From Blakeslea trispora (Eukaryota; Mucoromycota; Mucoromycetes; Mucorales; Choanephoraceae), in NCBI GenBank assembly GCA_025331445.1, contig JAIWNE010000072.1, positions 62,001 to 126,000 of the forward strand: 64,000 nt of DNA, in the 5' to 3' direction. Each line of letters opens with the position of its first letter. Position 1 is the first letter of the stretch. The notes below the pieces were generated by a model. The model saw only the letters and a program-made list of their open reading frames with translations. It searched no databases and was not told where the DNA came from. Below are positions 44,318 to 54,763 of this stretch, in pieces. A program made the translations under genes and the position numbers.

Positions 44318-46693
44318 GGAATCATGAACAAAGTAGATTTTTCAAACTGGGCATCCAATGTCAGACCAGTAGAAAAACCGGATGGCTCCATTAGAGCTTG
44401 TGGTAACTATGTCGCATTAAACAAACTAACCATACCTATACAATATCCCTTTGTCAATATTCAGGAAGCATTGCAGAGTTTAGGCAATGCAACTATTTTA
44501 CTAAACTAGATTTAGCATCAGGTTATTATCAAATTCCAATCAAGGAAAGTGATAAAGAAAAGACTGCTCTGGTCACAAAAAGTGGTTTCTATGTTTTCAA
44601 TGTTATGCCTTTTGGTCTAAAGAATGCTCCCATGGTCTTTCAAAATCTCATGGACAAGGTCTTAGGTGCTTATAGATTCGCTTTTGCCATAGCATACATG
44701 GATGACATCATTATATATTCAACTGATATTAAACAACATATTCAACACATCAAACTAGTCTTACAACGACTTAAGTATGCAAATTTATCAATCAAGTTAA
44801 GCAAATGCCAGTGGTTCTTGCCTCAAGTAGAGTACCTTGGTTTTATAATATCCCAAGAAGGTGTCAAAGGAAATCCAGAAAAAATCAAACCGATCATAAA
44901 GTATCCAGCTCCAACAAATCTACAAGAACTCGAGCGATTTCTGGGCATGACAGGAGTGTACCAAAGGTTTATCGCACAATACCAAGTCAAGACAGAAACA
45001 CTAAGAAGATTAAAAAGAAAAGACGTGAAATTCATATGGACCAAGGAACAACAAGAAGCATTTGAGACTCTAAAGAAGGATTTATGTTTATTACCAACTC
45101 TAAAACAACCAGACTTTTCAAGACCATTCGAACTACATTGTGATGCAGCCAGCAAGGCAGGTATAGCAGTAATCCTCTGCCAAAGATATGAAGATCAACC
45201 GTACCCACTATCCTATGCATCACGATCGCTCACCATACATGAACAAAGATACTCGATTCAAGAACTGGAATGTCTAGCAGTCATATTTGGTATTAAGAAA
45301 CATAGACAATATTTAGAACATGGAACTTTCACAGTTTTCACAGACCATTCATCATTACAATGGGTAATGAACACTAAGGAAGACAAGCAAGCAAGAATAT
45401 GGAGATGGTGCAAGTTTCTACAATCATATGAATTCAAGGTTATCTATATACCGGGAAGGATAAACCATGCAGCAGACGCATTATCCAGACACCCATTACC
45501 AACAACCATCAACGCAGTAGAAGAAATCAAATGGAATGAAGAACAACAAAAAGACAACAACATCAACAAAATTAAACAAGACATTCAACAACATCCCACA
45601 TACACAGTAAAAAACAATATATTATATAAGATAAGAAGAAATAACAATCCACACAAAAACAAGTTATACATAGTAGTACCTACACAAAAGATTGACGAGA
45701 TACTTCAACATTATCATGATTCACCATTCGCCGGACACTTTGGTTACAAGAAAACAATAGCAAAAATACAACAACATCAGCTCTGGTGGCCTAAGATAGA
45801 AGAAGACGTGAGGAAACACTGTAAACAATGTCAACTATGCCAACAAACAAAAGGCTCAAAAACAAGAAAATATCAGCAAGGCTCAACGACGGGAGAATTA
45901 CCTTTTGCAAGAGTAGCGTTAGACTTTTGGGGAACAGTGACAGCAGACGTACAAGGCAATAAGTACATTTTGGTGTGTATAGACACATTCACAAGATATG
46001 TAGAACTGTATTCGTTGGCAACAACAAGTTACGAAGAAATAGTGAAGACTTTCTTTACTAGATTCATCTTGAGACATGGAGTACCGAAAGAAATCATGAC
46101 GGACAACGGACCGCCTTTTTTGAGCGTATTCTTCGGACAACTGACTAAACTACTAGGATCACAGAACATTTTTACGCCTGCTTACCATCCGCAATCCAAT
46201 GGTGTCGTCGAGAGGTTCATGAGTACGTTACGAAGAATGATATTGGCATACACAGATCAAGAAACAATTGCAACTACATGGTCCCATCATATCAGAATAA
46301 TACAATTTGTTTACAACACCACTACTCATTCAGCAACAGGTCACACACCTTTCTTTCTTACACATGGAAGACATCCTAGAACACCATTGACGATATCTAC
46401 ACAACCCATTTATGATCACTACCAGTCACCGACGCAAGAATTTGCTATCCAATTACAACATTCACTCAACCAAGCATTTGATTTAGTTGAAACAATGAAG
46501 ACACCCCCATCAAGTCAACAAAATCAGCAAAATAAGTATCAAGTAAATCAAAAAGTTATGTTATTCGACCAATCGCTCACAACAAAGAAAAAACCAAGAA
46601 AGTTAAAACTCGATTGGATTGGGCCGTTCACCATAACAAAAATCAGATCAGCTACAACTGTAGATATGCAAGAAGATCCTACCAGGTTAAATA
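44318..46693 (+). pseudogene. Element 3 RT, RNase H and integrase (one frameshift)
   Basis: RT starts after C: NKVDFSNWASNVRPVEKPDG. A one-base shift near 44490 separates this from a 700-codon frame. RT has KLDLASGYYQIP, MPFGLKNAPMVFQN and YMDD (44695-44706). RNase H has FELHCDAASKAGI, EQRYSIQELECLAVI and FTDHSSLQWV. Integrase has the zinc motif HDSPFAGHFGY...CKQCQLC, then ALDFWGTV, IMTDNGPPF and PQSNGVVERF (D, D, E). The C-terminus is interrupted at 46693 by element G and finishes at 48079-48149. Apart from the single shift the enzyme domains look intact. Confidence 0.9.
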
Positions 46694-48076
46694 GGGGCAA
46701 AGCAACACCGGCCTAATATTGGAATAAGATATAAAGGTAACTCGTAGCTTTCAAAAAATACCACTTTCCTTTTTTGGAAAGGTCTAGAAGTGGAGAAAAA
46801 ACTCTTCAAAGTTTTTGTTGGTACTGTATAGTTTTTGTTAAATATTTTCAAAATATATTGAGTTTGTAGTATAACTGTTAACGCATCAGTTCTCGTCCTA
46901 ACAACCTGCGTCCAACCCCTGGTAAACGCTAGCGAAAAAATAAATAGACTATAAATTTTAACCACTTTTATTTTTTCCTGTTTTCACCAGTATTTTATTG
47001 AGTTTTGAAAAAATAATTGTGTTGTTACAGGACAAAGGACAGTTTTTGCAGTAGCTTGAGAAAGAGAACAAAAAAATATAATAGAGCAATCAGGCAGCAA
47101 GGTTTTAAGTCGTCCGACTAGAGATATAAGTAAAGTAAAGAGAATAAAGTGATATAAAAGAAGAGATGTAATAAATAAATACAATGATCCGTAATAAGTA
47201 TCAAGGGAACCAATAACAATATGTGGATTTAGTTAATGAATGTGTCAAACTACAACCAAGCGTAAAGTAAATAAGAGAGATAATAGTTGAGTTTATTGAT
47301 AAGAGAAGATTGAAGAGTTTATATACTATTCTAAAAGACGTCATGTTGGACTTGCAAACTAATAATTTAAACAGTCAAGCTAATGAGTCATCATGTATGG
47401 ATTAATAATACATGTCTAAAAGTTCTATTCATTATGATATGGAATGTCAGAGAAGGATTCAAATAAAGCTGTTGTGTAATAAGAGATTAAGGGGAGCTGT
47501 CAAATTAGTAAAACACCAATTAGGAAATACAGAGTTGGATTCAAAGCAGCGAAAAGAAGTCAGAAAATAATTGAGTACTAGAAAATTTCCTATGCGTGAT
47601 AGTGTATCAGGACTTTCAGTGCTACTGATTTAGCATAAGCTTGAAAAGAGATAATTTATTCGTTCATTGCATGATCTGAATCCAAAGAGATTGGATTAAA
47701 TTCTATACTAAAGGTACTCATTTGCGAAAAGAGGAAAAAAAAAGCTCAGAAACTAAAATTAATCATTTAAACCCAAATGCCGGACAAAATTTGCTTTCAA
47801 ATTGCATTTGAAAATGATTCATAACAAAATTTAAAATAGGTTACCCAATGGGGTCGAACCCATGACCAGAGGTTTCAGAATTGGGGAATATACCACTTCA
47901 CCAACCACCCCGATTAATTTTCTTCTTCTTATTGCAAATTATAGAGTACTATCTAAAACTTTGAAGAGCTTTTCCGTCACTTCTAGACCTTTCCAAAAAA
48001 GGAAAGTGGTATTTTTTGAAAGCTACGAGTTACCTTTATATCATATTCCAATATTAGGGCGGTGTTGCTGTGCCCC
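46694..48076. mobile_element. Element G: 1.38-kb non-coding element with TIRs of about 120 bp
   Basis: Left arm GGGGCAAAGCAACACCGGCC and right arm inverted GGGGCACAGCAACACCGCCC continue to match for roughly 120 bases. It is flanked by TA on both sides (46692-46693, 48077-48078). Removal with one TA rejoins the element 3 integrase C-terminus. The middle has no credible gene but includes two tRNA-like pieces, near 46868-46935 and 47839-47911. It behaves like a large MITE; superfamily not assigned. Confidence 0.85.
47839..47911 (-). other. tRNA-like sequence, degenerate
   Basis: A 73-base stretch on the minus strand with an A-box-like TTGGTGAAGTGG and a B-box GGTTCGACCCC. The T-arm ATGGG/CCCAT pairs with a 7-base loop. 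The acceptor ends do not pair and the anticodon arm is poor, so it is not a working tRNA. It could be a pol III promoter relic. Confidence 0.45.
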
Positions 48077-48078
48077 TA

Positions 48079-48149
48079 TAGATCCTTCTACCAAGAAGAC
48101 AGTTTACAACATTCATATTTCAAGAATCAAGCCTAATCAGACAACATAA
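48079..48149 (+). pseudogene. Element 3 integrase, last residues after G
   Basis: DPSTKKTVYNIHISRIKPN then a stop at 48147-48149. The frame agrees with the pre-insertion reading (NxxxxVHISRxKP is the usual end of Ty3-type integrases). Confidence 0.85.
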
Positions 48150-48317
48150 ATACAATCGATCAGCTCAAGCTTTTTCCCTAAGGGTTTTAATGCGAGGATA
48201 AATTTCATTCTATATTATTATTATTATACTTATCCTTATTCTTCTATTATACTTATCATTATTCTTTTATTATTATTATTTGTTATTTTATATGTATATT
48301 CTATCACACCAGTGGGA

Positions 48318-48406
48318 TGTTGAGATATTTAAGAATCGTAATCTGAATTTAAATAAAATCATCTTTTTCACCTCTATTCATACGTTACACACCTCTCATC
48401 TTTACA
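48318..48406 (+). repeat. 3' LTR of element 3 (89 bp)
   Basis: Nearly identical to the 5' LTR. Preceded by CCAGTGGGA, a short purine tract that may serve as polypurine primer. Confidence 0.9.
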
Positions 48407-48410
48407 CTAT

Positions 48411-48656
48411 GGTATCAGTAAACTCAAATGTTTAGGATGCGTTTGGGCTGTAACGCAATTACGACCGTATTTATTGGGTGACAAATTTAAACTGATTTCC
48501 GATCACTCAGCTATAAAAGGGCTCTTGAACAGCGATAAAGCCACCGGTATCATAGCCAGATGGATTACAATACTCCAAGAATATGACTTCGAGGTTCAAT
48601 ATAGACCCGGAAAACAATTAAAGAATGCAGACTTTCTTAGCCGCCTTGGTTACTAG
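48411..48656 (+). pseudogene. Element 2 RNase H, C-terminal part
   Basis: Resumes after element 3: KCLGCVWAVTQLRPYLLG, ISDHSAIKGLL and FEVQYRPGKQLKNADFLSRL, ending at TAG 48654-48656. Confidence 0.88.
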
Positions 48657-48657
48657 A

Positions 48658-48810
48658 TAAACTATCTCTCGACCGTGACTGTCGCTAAACTATCTCTTGA
48701 CCGTGACTGTCGTTAAACTAATATGTGACCGTAATGTCTGTAAACTATCAATTGACCGCAAATGTCAAAAAAAACTACTATTTGACTGCCATGTCGAAAA
48801 CCTATTATCA
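48658..48810 (+). repeat. Tandem array of 27-28 bp units with GAC/GTC hairpins (element 2)
   Basis: About five units, TAAACTATCTCTCGACCGTG-type, with cores such as CGACCGTGACTGTCG. Same unit length, same TAAACTA start and same location between RNase H and integrase as in element 1. A long pyrimidine-rich stretch follows (about 48863-48920) before the integrase ATG. Confidence 0.85.
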
Positions 48811-48937
48811 ATTATGATGCTGTACCATTTACAAGACGATCATAGCGGATACAACCAACAATATTTTATTATTTTTCTTCTTTCTACTTTTCTCCTCCTT
48901 TTTCTTCTTCTCTTTGTTTGAATAATATACTTCTCCG

Positions 48938-49351
48938 ATGGAAAAATCTTTATACAAGCACCTCAAATATTATCTCGAAACTCTTGAATATCTACCGCAT
49001 AGGCCAGAATCTGAAAAGTCTCAAGTCAAAACTCTTAGGGATAAATTCTTCGTACAACACGATGCTTTATACCATAGACCCAGTAACAAGCGGGTATTGA
49101 CCCAAGATGAATACCAAATAGCCTTCTACATGTATCATCACCATCAATTGGGTGGACACTTTGCTTTTTCAAAATACCTTTAACAAAATTCAAGAAAGAT
49201 ACTATTGGCCATCAATGCGTAAAGATATTATGAGAGACATAGCTTCCTGTGAAAGATGTCAAACCTCTGGAAAAAAAATAATACAAGAACCACTGCACCC
49301 TATTCAAAATTCTTACACGCCTTTCCAAATGACTGCTATGGACATCAAGCA
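48938..49351 (+). pseudogene. Element 2 integrase, N-terminal part
   Basis: Own ATG at 48938 (MEKSLYKHLKYYLETLEYLP), parallel to the element 1 integrase start. Zinc motif: HHHQLGGHFAFSK then, after a frame change near 49180, CERCQTSGK. Reads to TAMDIKH, where the core domain begins, and is cut at 49351 by element F. Confidence 0.85.
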
Positions 49352-49353
49352 TA

Positions 49354-50972
49354 CAGTGACCCGCAAAACTGTTCAAAAAGATTTTTTTTTACTTTGAACC
49401 TTATGATTAGATATTCAAATACATTTTAAACCCCTCTTGTCATACCTTGTTAGAAAGCCTCAGTAATTTACTATATGATGACCAGGTTGCACAATGATTG
49501 GTTGACCTTGAAATGAAAACCACTATTTTAAAAAAAAAAGTTTTTTTGAACAGTTTTGCGAGTGTCCGAGAAAAATTATAACGAAGGGAGGGGGGCTGGT
49601 ATTTGAAATTATTTTGACGCGTAATTGGTTTTTTTCTTCTTCTCTTCACTTTTTAAAGGTTTGTGTAAATTTTGGTTGGTTTTGTCAGACCAATTTAATC
49701 GACATTGCTCCATCTAGTTACATCTACTTGACATCTACCAACACGCCCAAACACATTAACAATGACAAACGAAATGACGCGAAAGCTATGCTTTCCAAAG
49801 GTAAAAATGTTCGCGAAGTAGCGCGTCAGCTTGGTATCAGTCAAGGTACCGTTTCGAACATTCGTGGTGAGATGAACTTGGAGTTTCCGCAACATGCGGG
49901 TGGCCGACAAGGTAAGATCAGCAAGAATCTCGGTCGCAAGGTACTTCAAGATCTTTCTACTGGCGTTTTCAAGACCGCAAAAGATGCGCAGCGATTTTTG
50001 GCTGATCAACAAGTTGTTGTTTTTGAGGATACCGTGCGTAGGTTTCTCAAAAGCGCCAAAATGACAGCTATTCATAAGCCAAAGGTCCTTCCTCTAACAC
50101 CTAAGCGTATGAAAGACCGCTTAGAATGGGCCGAGGCTCACAGAAGTTGAACTATCAACGATTGGAGGTCCGTGATGTTCTTCGATGAGACCAAAATTAA
50201 CAGAATTGGCTCGGATAGTGCTCAATGAGTTTGGAAAGCCGGTAACAAGGAGTGGAAAGCGTGTCAACTTGACCATCTCTACAAGCATGAAGGTGGTTCC
50301 GTCATGCTTTGGGGCTGCTTTTGTTGGAAAGGTCTAGACTTTCTTGCGAAGATCAATAGCAAGATGGACTCTGAGTTGTACACTCAGATCATACACGATG
50401 AGTTGGTAAGATCGCTAGAATTCTATGGTTACACTAAGGATGACGCCATATTTCAGCATGATAATGACCCCAAGCATACCAAACGTCATCTCAAGGATTG
50501 CAACATTCAAGTTCTCGACTGGCCGTCCTTCTCGCCCGACTGAATCCCATTGAGAACCTTTGGATTATAGTCAAAAGACGTTTAGCTGCCTTTGACACTG
50601 CTCCAGGCTCTATTGCTGAGTTATTTGATCGTGTAACTCAAATTTGGAACAATATTAATCCTGAAACATGCAGCAATCTTGTCGAAAGCATGCCAAATAA
50701 AATAGCTGATCTTATTGCCGCTAAAGGTGGTCAAATCCCCTATTAATAAAAATATAATGCACACCCGCAAAACTGTTCAAAAAAACTTTTTTTTTTAAAA
50801 TAGTGGTTTTCATTTCAAGGTCAACCAATCATTGTGCAACCTGGTCATCATATAGTAAATTACTGAGGCTTTCTAACAAGGTATGACAAGAGGGGTTTAA
50901 AATGTATTTGAATATCCAATCATAAGGTTCAAAGTAAAAAAAAATCTTTTTGGACAGTTTTGCGGGTCACTG
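49354..50972 (+). mobile_element. Tc1-like element F with 210-bp TIRs
   Basis: TIRs CAGTGACCCGCAAAACTGT extend about 210 bases (49354-49563 and 50762-50972). TA flanks both sides (49352-49353, 50973-50974). Left of it is element 2 integrase, right of it a LINE 2 fragment. Size 1619 bp. Confidence 0.92.
49614..50746 (+). pseudogene. Tc1-type transposase of F, with two TGA stops and one deletion
   Basis: The HTH region NVREVARQLGISQGTVSNIR and the rest of the N-terminus are open (true start unclear, no good ATG found). Catalytic parts: VMFFDETKINRI, FQHDNDPKHTK and LNPIENLW (DD34E). TGA at 50148-50150 and at about 50226 both fall where the family has Trp (TGG to TGA). Loss of one base near 50540 shifts the end. 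The ATG at 49761 lies in another frame. Confidence 0.85.
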
Positions 50973-51015
50973 TAGTTGTTCATCGTAACGAAAGAGTGGA
51001 GATTAGTTTGTGTTC

Positions 51016-52500
51016 TTAAAGCAGTTTGTTACGTTTTCTCTGTAGGCTTATCAATTGTCGCTGGTAGGCTGCGCTCCTACGGCGTCCCACTTGTTGGGCA
51101 ATCGTTTTGACTAATACTTTGATGTCGTCCCATTGTTTCTGTGGCGAGATTGGAGGTATGAAGGAGCGAAGGAGGGAATGAAATTCATTGAGTTTGCTAG
51201 TGAGTTTCTCTGTAAAACATCGATTATGTGCAAGTTTGGGGTGAGCTCGCCATAGACCAGGCTCTTGGCGATGAGAAGCGAAGGTGAAGGTACAGCTCAG
51301 AAAGGCGTGATCTGTGCAAACAGGGTTAATAAAATTCACTGTGGACGAGTGGAGGTGATGGAAAAGGACTGGACAGGCGTAGATGTAGTCAATAATAGAT
51401 TCGCTATTTCTACTGCGATAGGTAGGAAGGATAGGAGCCGAAGGGTCGGAGGGTTGAGAGGATTCAAAAATGATGAGGACAAGAAGTTATGCCATCTATG
51501 TTGGGGTGAAGAAGGTTATGTAAAGTAGGGCTATTGAGATCCCGCGATCATAAACCGCCACAAATTCATATTATCAAGTGATCCTCCTCTTGTGCTCACC
51601 AGGGTAGCAAGAGGTAGGACACAATATTATCTTTTCATATAAATATCAACATATATATGTTTAAAATAAAAACGGGTTCTTCCTCCAACATATTTCTTTT
51701 GGCCTTCGCGAGTAAAGCGGTTCTAAGCGTATTACAGAACAAATCTACAGTCAAGTTCACATACAGTGTAAGATCCCCAAGCGTCTACATGCACAGTATT
51801 TTGTGCCTCGTCCCTGTTTAAATAGAATAATGCTCACTACTGTATTTTCTTTGCCTTTTATTTTGTATATTCATTGTTATATGAATAAAGATATACAGCC
51901 CTTTTAAGTTCTCTTTTCGACTCGGCAACAGTTAGTATCGGACACTTCGGTGGATTTACCCTGGTAGTATGTGGTTTCAAAATTTAAATCACCCAGAATC
52001 AGTATAGGGGGAAGAGAAGACATATGGTGGAGAGAGTGTGTATCGGAGGAAGAAGGAATGTGCTGATGGAATACTAGGAGTTGAAGGATGGAGTTGAAGG
52101 AAGACCCTCGTTGGGATCTCAGAGCTGGAGCGTAGATGACAATTGCTAGCGTGGGAGGTAAGAGATGGTTGACATGAGTAATGTGACAGGCAATGACCCG
52201 TTGATCAACGCTAATGAAATTTGGGGTTTGTTCAATGTGAGGGTTGAAGGGGACAATGCCATAGTGTTTGGACCAGACGGATGAATGAGTGCGTAATTGT
52301 TTGTGAAGAGTAGTCTGGGTGTCTGGCAAGTCGGCTGAAGTTTCTTGAAAGTATAAGACGTCTTAGTGAAGGTAGCCTAGAAATCGTAAAAACTGTGATC
52401 GCTGTAGTGAATTGGTTAGTTTCGCAAGGCTGCGACAGTTGAGGGAATCTATGCAAAGAGAGTTAGTAGGACTGGAAGGAGAGGAAGAATTAACATAATG
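51016..52500 (-). pseudogene. LINE 2 endonuclease (ORF2 start), interrupted
   Basis: Motifs SLNCRSLAK, YFQETSA, VIYAPAL, LGDLNFE, then after a foreign segment (51535-51930) SIIDYIYACPV and VCTDHAFLSC. At least one in-frame stop near 52362. The CTDH here shows that the TGA at the same place in LINE 1 replaced a Cys codon. Confidence 0.75.
51535..51930. repeat. Insert within the LINE 2 endonuclease, possibly a solo LTR
   Basis: About 396 bases with ends TGAGATCC...CGGCAACA split the endonuclease frame. Non-coding, TG...CA ends, with an AATAAA inside. No clear target duplication and no second copy here, so the solo-LTR call is tentative. Confidence 0.35.
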
Positions 52501-52538
52501 TTGTGACATAGAAATATCGAAGTAGTCAGAAGGGCTCT

Positions 52539-53612
52539 TTAGCTACTGGGGGCTGAGGTAGAGTCGTCAGCTGGGCTAAGGCCGGACGAGTCGAAGTGAA
52601 TATTAGTGGAGGCCGATAGATCGGCCGGTTGTGTATTGGGACGCACTGTTTGAACGGTGTTGAGGAACTGTTCAGTAGCGATCCATACCTGTTTGTGGAA
52701 TGAACGAGCGACTGCAAGTTTGCGTTGATCCTGATGGATCCGCAGAACAATGTTGGTAAGTCGAGTCCGATGAAGTTGAGTGGCGGTGACGGAGCGGTCC
52801 TCCTCTGTGAGATTCATAAATTTAGGGTCATTTAAGTTGTCAGGGGAAGTAGGTGAAAAGTCTTTCATGAGGTTGATTTTATTCAACTGAAGGAGGTTAG
52901 TAGTTTCTGCCAAGAAATCGTTGTGAACCAGGATGGCCTAGACATTGTTAGTAGGAAAGTGGACATCTAAAAGACGGGAGCTCTGAAACTTTAGTTTTCA
53001 AAGCTTTTCACTCATAGCAGAAATAGGTTCCTTACTACGGCAAGGGAGATATATGAAGCTGAATCCTTGAGTCATGGAGATAGGTAACAAGGTAAGTGCG
53101 GCAGCGTCTCTAGCAGCTGGAGAAACTCGAAGGGGTCGAGGAATGCGTTGGAGTATCTGTTTAGGTGCGGGTCGGGAAGAGAGGGGAGGGGAAGCTGAGT
53201 TGGATGCTGCTATAGTTGCGTATTGCGATGCTTCTGTCCTTCTGTTGTTATCGACAGCAGAGGAAGAAACTTGTAGCTGTCGACTGTTTCAGCTCGATTT
53301 CCCAAATGCGAGTTTCAGCTGCAGAAAGGGCCTCTCGAAAGTGGGTGTTTTTGTTATCATGACATCAAATTCGATGAATTTGGTCTCGTGACGACGCAAA
53401 GTTTGCTAAATTTCGACTAAGTAATCAGGAAGATTAGGGTGAGGAAGATTTTCAGGAATAGGATTCACTGGTGGTGGTGCCTGTGTAACTGGTAGATCGG
53501 ATGAAGCTGAAGAATTCTGAGTAAAGGATACTCGGGAGAAAGCGTTCTTCGTCATTGCAGGTGGGATACGAGAGGCAATCTTTCTAGCTAAACGGGTTTT
53601 GGTGGCTGGCAT
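52539..53612 (-). pseudogene. LINE 2 ORF1 with in-frame stops
   Basis: From ATG 53612 (MPATKTRLARKIASRI) through a Pro-rich segment and several stops (about 53406, 53290, 52988) to the open end 52913-52539. No zinc knuckle seen, unlike LINE 1 ORF1. Confidence 0.5.
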
Positions 53613-53836
53613 AGTGATCGAGCTAGTCGTAAAGAAGGAGTAACTACGAAAGCGCTTGCTCCGAGAAGTTTTAACTGGAGGCGTAAGGTTATGAGACTGT
53701 AAGTGGGTGTCAAAAAGGTTGGTAGAGTCGAGTGATGTTGACGAGTTGGTGGTTGTAGTGGTTAAATTTGACTTGAATGAATATAGCTGGTGTTTCGGGG
53801 TTTGAAAGGACCTAAAAACACGTGGAGCAAAAAAAA

Positions 53837-54341
53837 GACATACTCATGGATGTCAGGTAACAATCAATGTTGAAAACGGCTGTATATGGTATATTTATTT
53901 GTAATCTGAAAATTGGTAGCGGCTTCTTGTAAACGCTCCAAAAAAGCTCGAGGAGATTTATCAGCAAATTGAACTAGATTTTAAAAATCTTCTCTGTATT
54001 TTTGTTGAATCGTATCATATTGATAATGTCTTTCTATGCTTGATAAAATAGCATCAAAGGTAATATCATGATTGTCATAGCATTTTTTTGTCAGTTTTCC
54101 TTTTGGCGCTAAACTTTAAACAACATTTTAAAGTTCTCATTTTCTTTGCTTCATCAGTAAGTTCATGAAAGTCAAGTAGGTTCAACAGAGCGGTTTTAAA
54201 AAGGGGAAAATTGTCTTCCTCTAAACCTTGAGATACAAATATGTCGATGGGAGGTTTATTGACAGGAGAGGAACGTGGTGTAGCCAACACAGTTTGTTTA
54301 GTAAAGGCAGAAATTCTTCTTCTGTATGGATCATATTTCAT
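53837..54341 (-). pseudogene. Gag fragment of the element 1/2 family, inverted
   Basis: MKYDPYRRRISAFTKQTVL and PPIDIFVSQGLEEDNFPLFK match the element 1 Gag N-terminus (RRRSSVFTEHTVL, PPIDIYPFRGSEDGNFPAFK). It continues, with frame damage near 54075, to SPRAFLERLQEAA and stops where LINE 2 begins. Confidence 0.8.
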
Positions 54342-54352
54342 TTTCGGTTATT

Positions 54353-54370
54353 CCCCTGTAATGAGCACCA
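54353..54370 (-). other. Primer-binding site of the inverted element 1/2 family copy
   Basis: Same 18 bases as 21930-21947, on the minus strand, just upstream of the gag fragment. The matching LTR would continue rightward but is split by element 4. Confidence 0.7.
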
Positions 54371-54388
54371 AATGTAACGTACACGTAT

Positions 54389-54763
54389 TAAAATGAGCTT
54401 GAGATAACGGGGTTTGATTCAGTAGTAACTCGAGGTTTGCAAGATCAGACTAGACTACTCAAGAGTATTCTCAAACTGTGATATTAAGATATTATAAGAG
54501 ATCTTTTATTACTGATATTATGTGACTGAAGTTTACCTGTGATATTAAGATATTATAAGAGATAAAGAGATATAAATATCTTAACATCAAGGTCTTTTAT
54601 ACTGTGTTGTTAATTGAGGATTCCTATTAGCTGTTAGTCCACACACTAACAGTGCTAGTCTGAGAGAGGCGGAATATAAATTGTATAATTCTGATGGTGT
54701 GATTTGGGGTGTGCGAACACTTCTAATTTATCCGACCGTGTGTAACCTTACAGGCTCATAACA
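54389..54763 (-). repeat. 3' LTR of element 4
   Basis: On the minus strand starts TGTTATGAGCC and ends AGCTCATTTTA. It contains a duplicated TGTGATATTAAGATATTATA motif (two copies in plus orientation, near 54478 and 54539). The pol frame runs 16 bases into it. Confidence 0.95.

Larger units (their letters stand above)
39770..48406 (+). mobile_element. Ty3-type LTR retrotransposon, element 3, complete, with inserts C and G
   Basis: Identical-ended 89-bp LTRs (39770-39858, 48318-48406) flank gag-protease and RT-RNase H-integrase. The target duplication is CTAT (39766-39769, 48407-48410). Removing the element rejoins element 2 RNase H in frame (AELNY to GISKLKCL). Net length is about 4.65 kb once C (41689-44314) and G (46694-48076) are subtracted. 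Confidence 0.93.
32797..49351 (+). mobile_element. Ty3-type LTR retrotransposon, element 2 (both ends lost, interrupted by B and element 3)
   Basis: Same family as element 1 by protein content (for example KQKHTAKPREP against TKTHTAKPRDP). The order is gag remainder, protease, RT, RNase H, hairpin array, integrase start. CACTA-like B (34775-38567) splits the protease/RT linker and element 3 (39770-48406) splits RNase H; both removals restore frame. It is cut at the left by E and at the right by F, so no LTR remains. Confidence 0.85.
50975..53828 (-). mobile_element. LINE 2 fragment (ORF1, endonuclease, start of the RT linker; 3' part missing)
   Basis: A second L1-like element, diverged from LINE 1. 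On the minus strand: ORF1 from 53612, endonuclease, then a stretch matching the LINE 1 linker (GLWRAHPKLAHN), ending abruptly at the right end of element F. There is no RT, 3' UTR or poly(A). Since LINEs lose 5' and not 3' ends on insertion, a later rearrangement removed the rest. Confidence 0.75.

Noticed and set aside
46687..46965. 92-codon minus-strand frame across the left end of element G
   Set aside because: It runs across the insertion boundary and through the TIR; the similar frame at the right end (47862-48149) is explained by the TIR plus the integrase tail.
47839..47911. Functional tRNA gene on the minus strand
   Set aside because: A- and B-box and T-arm are visible, but the acceptor stem does not pair and the anticodon arm is weak. 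Kept only as tRNA-like.
51535..51930. Firm call of a solo LTR
   Set aside because: TG...CA ends are present, but no target duplication matches and there is no second copy; left as a tentative insert.
53829..53836. Poly(A) tail of a plus-strand LINE at the gag fragment edge
   Set aside because: LINE 2 coding runs on the minus strand, so this A-run is not its tail; more likely a simple A-run in gag or at the junction.
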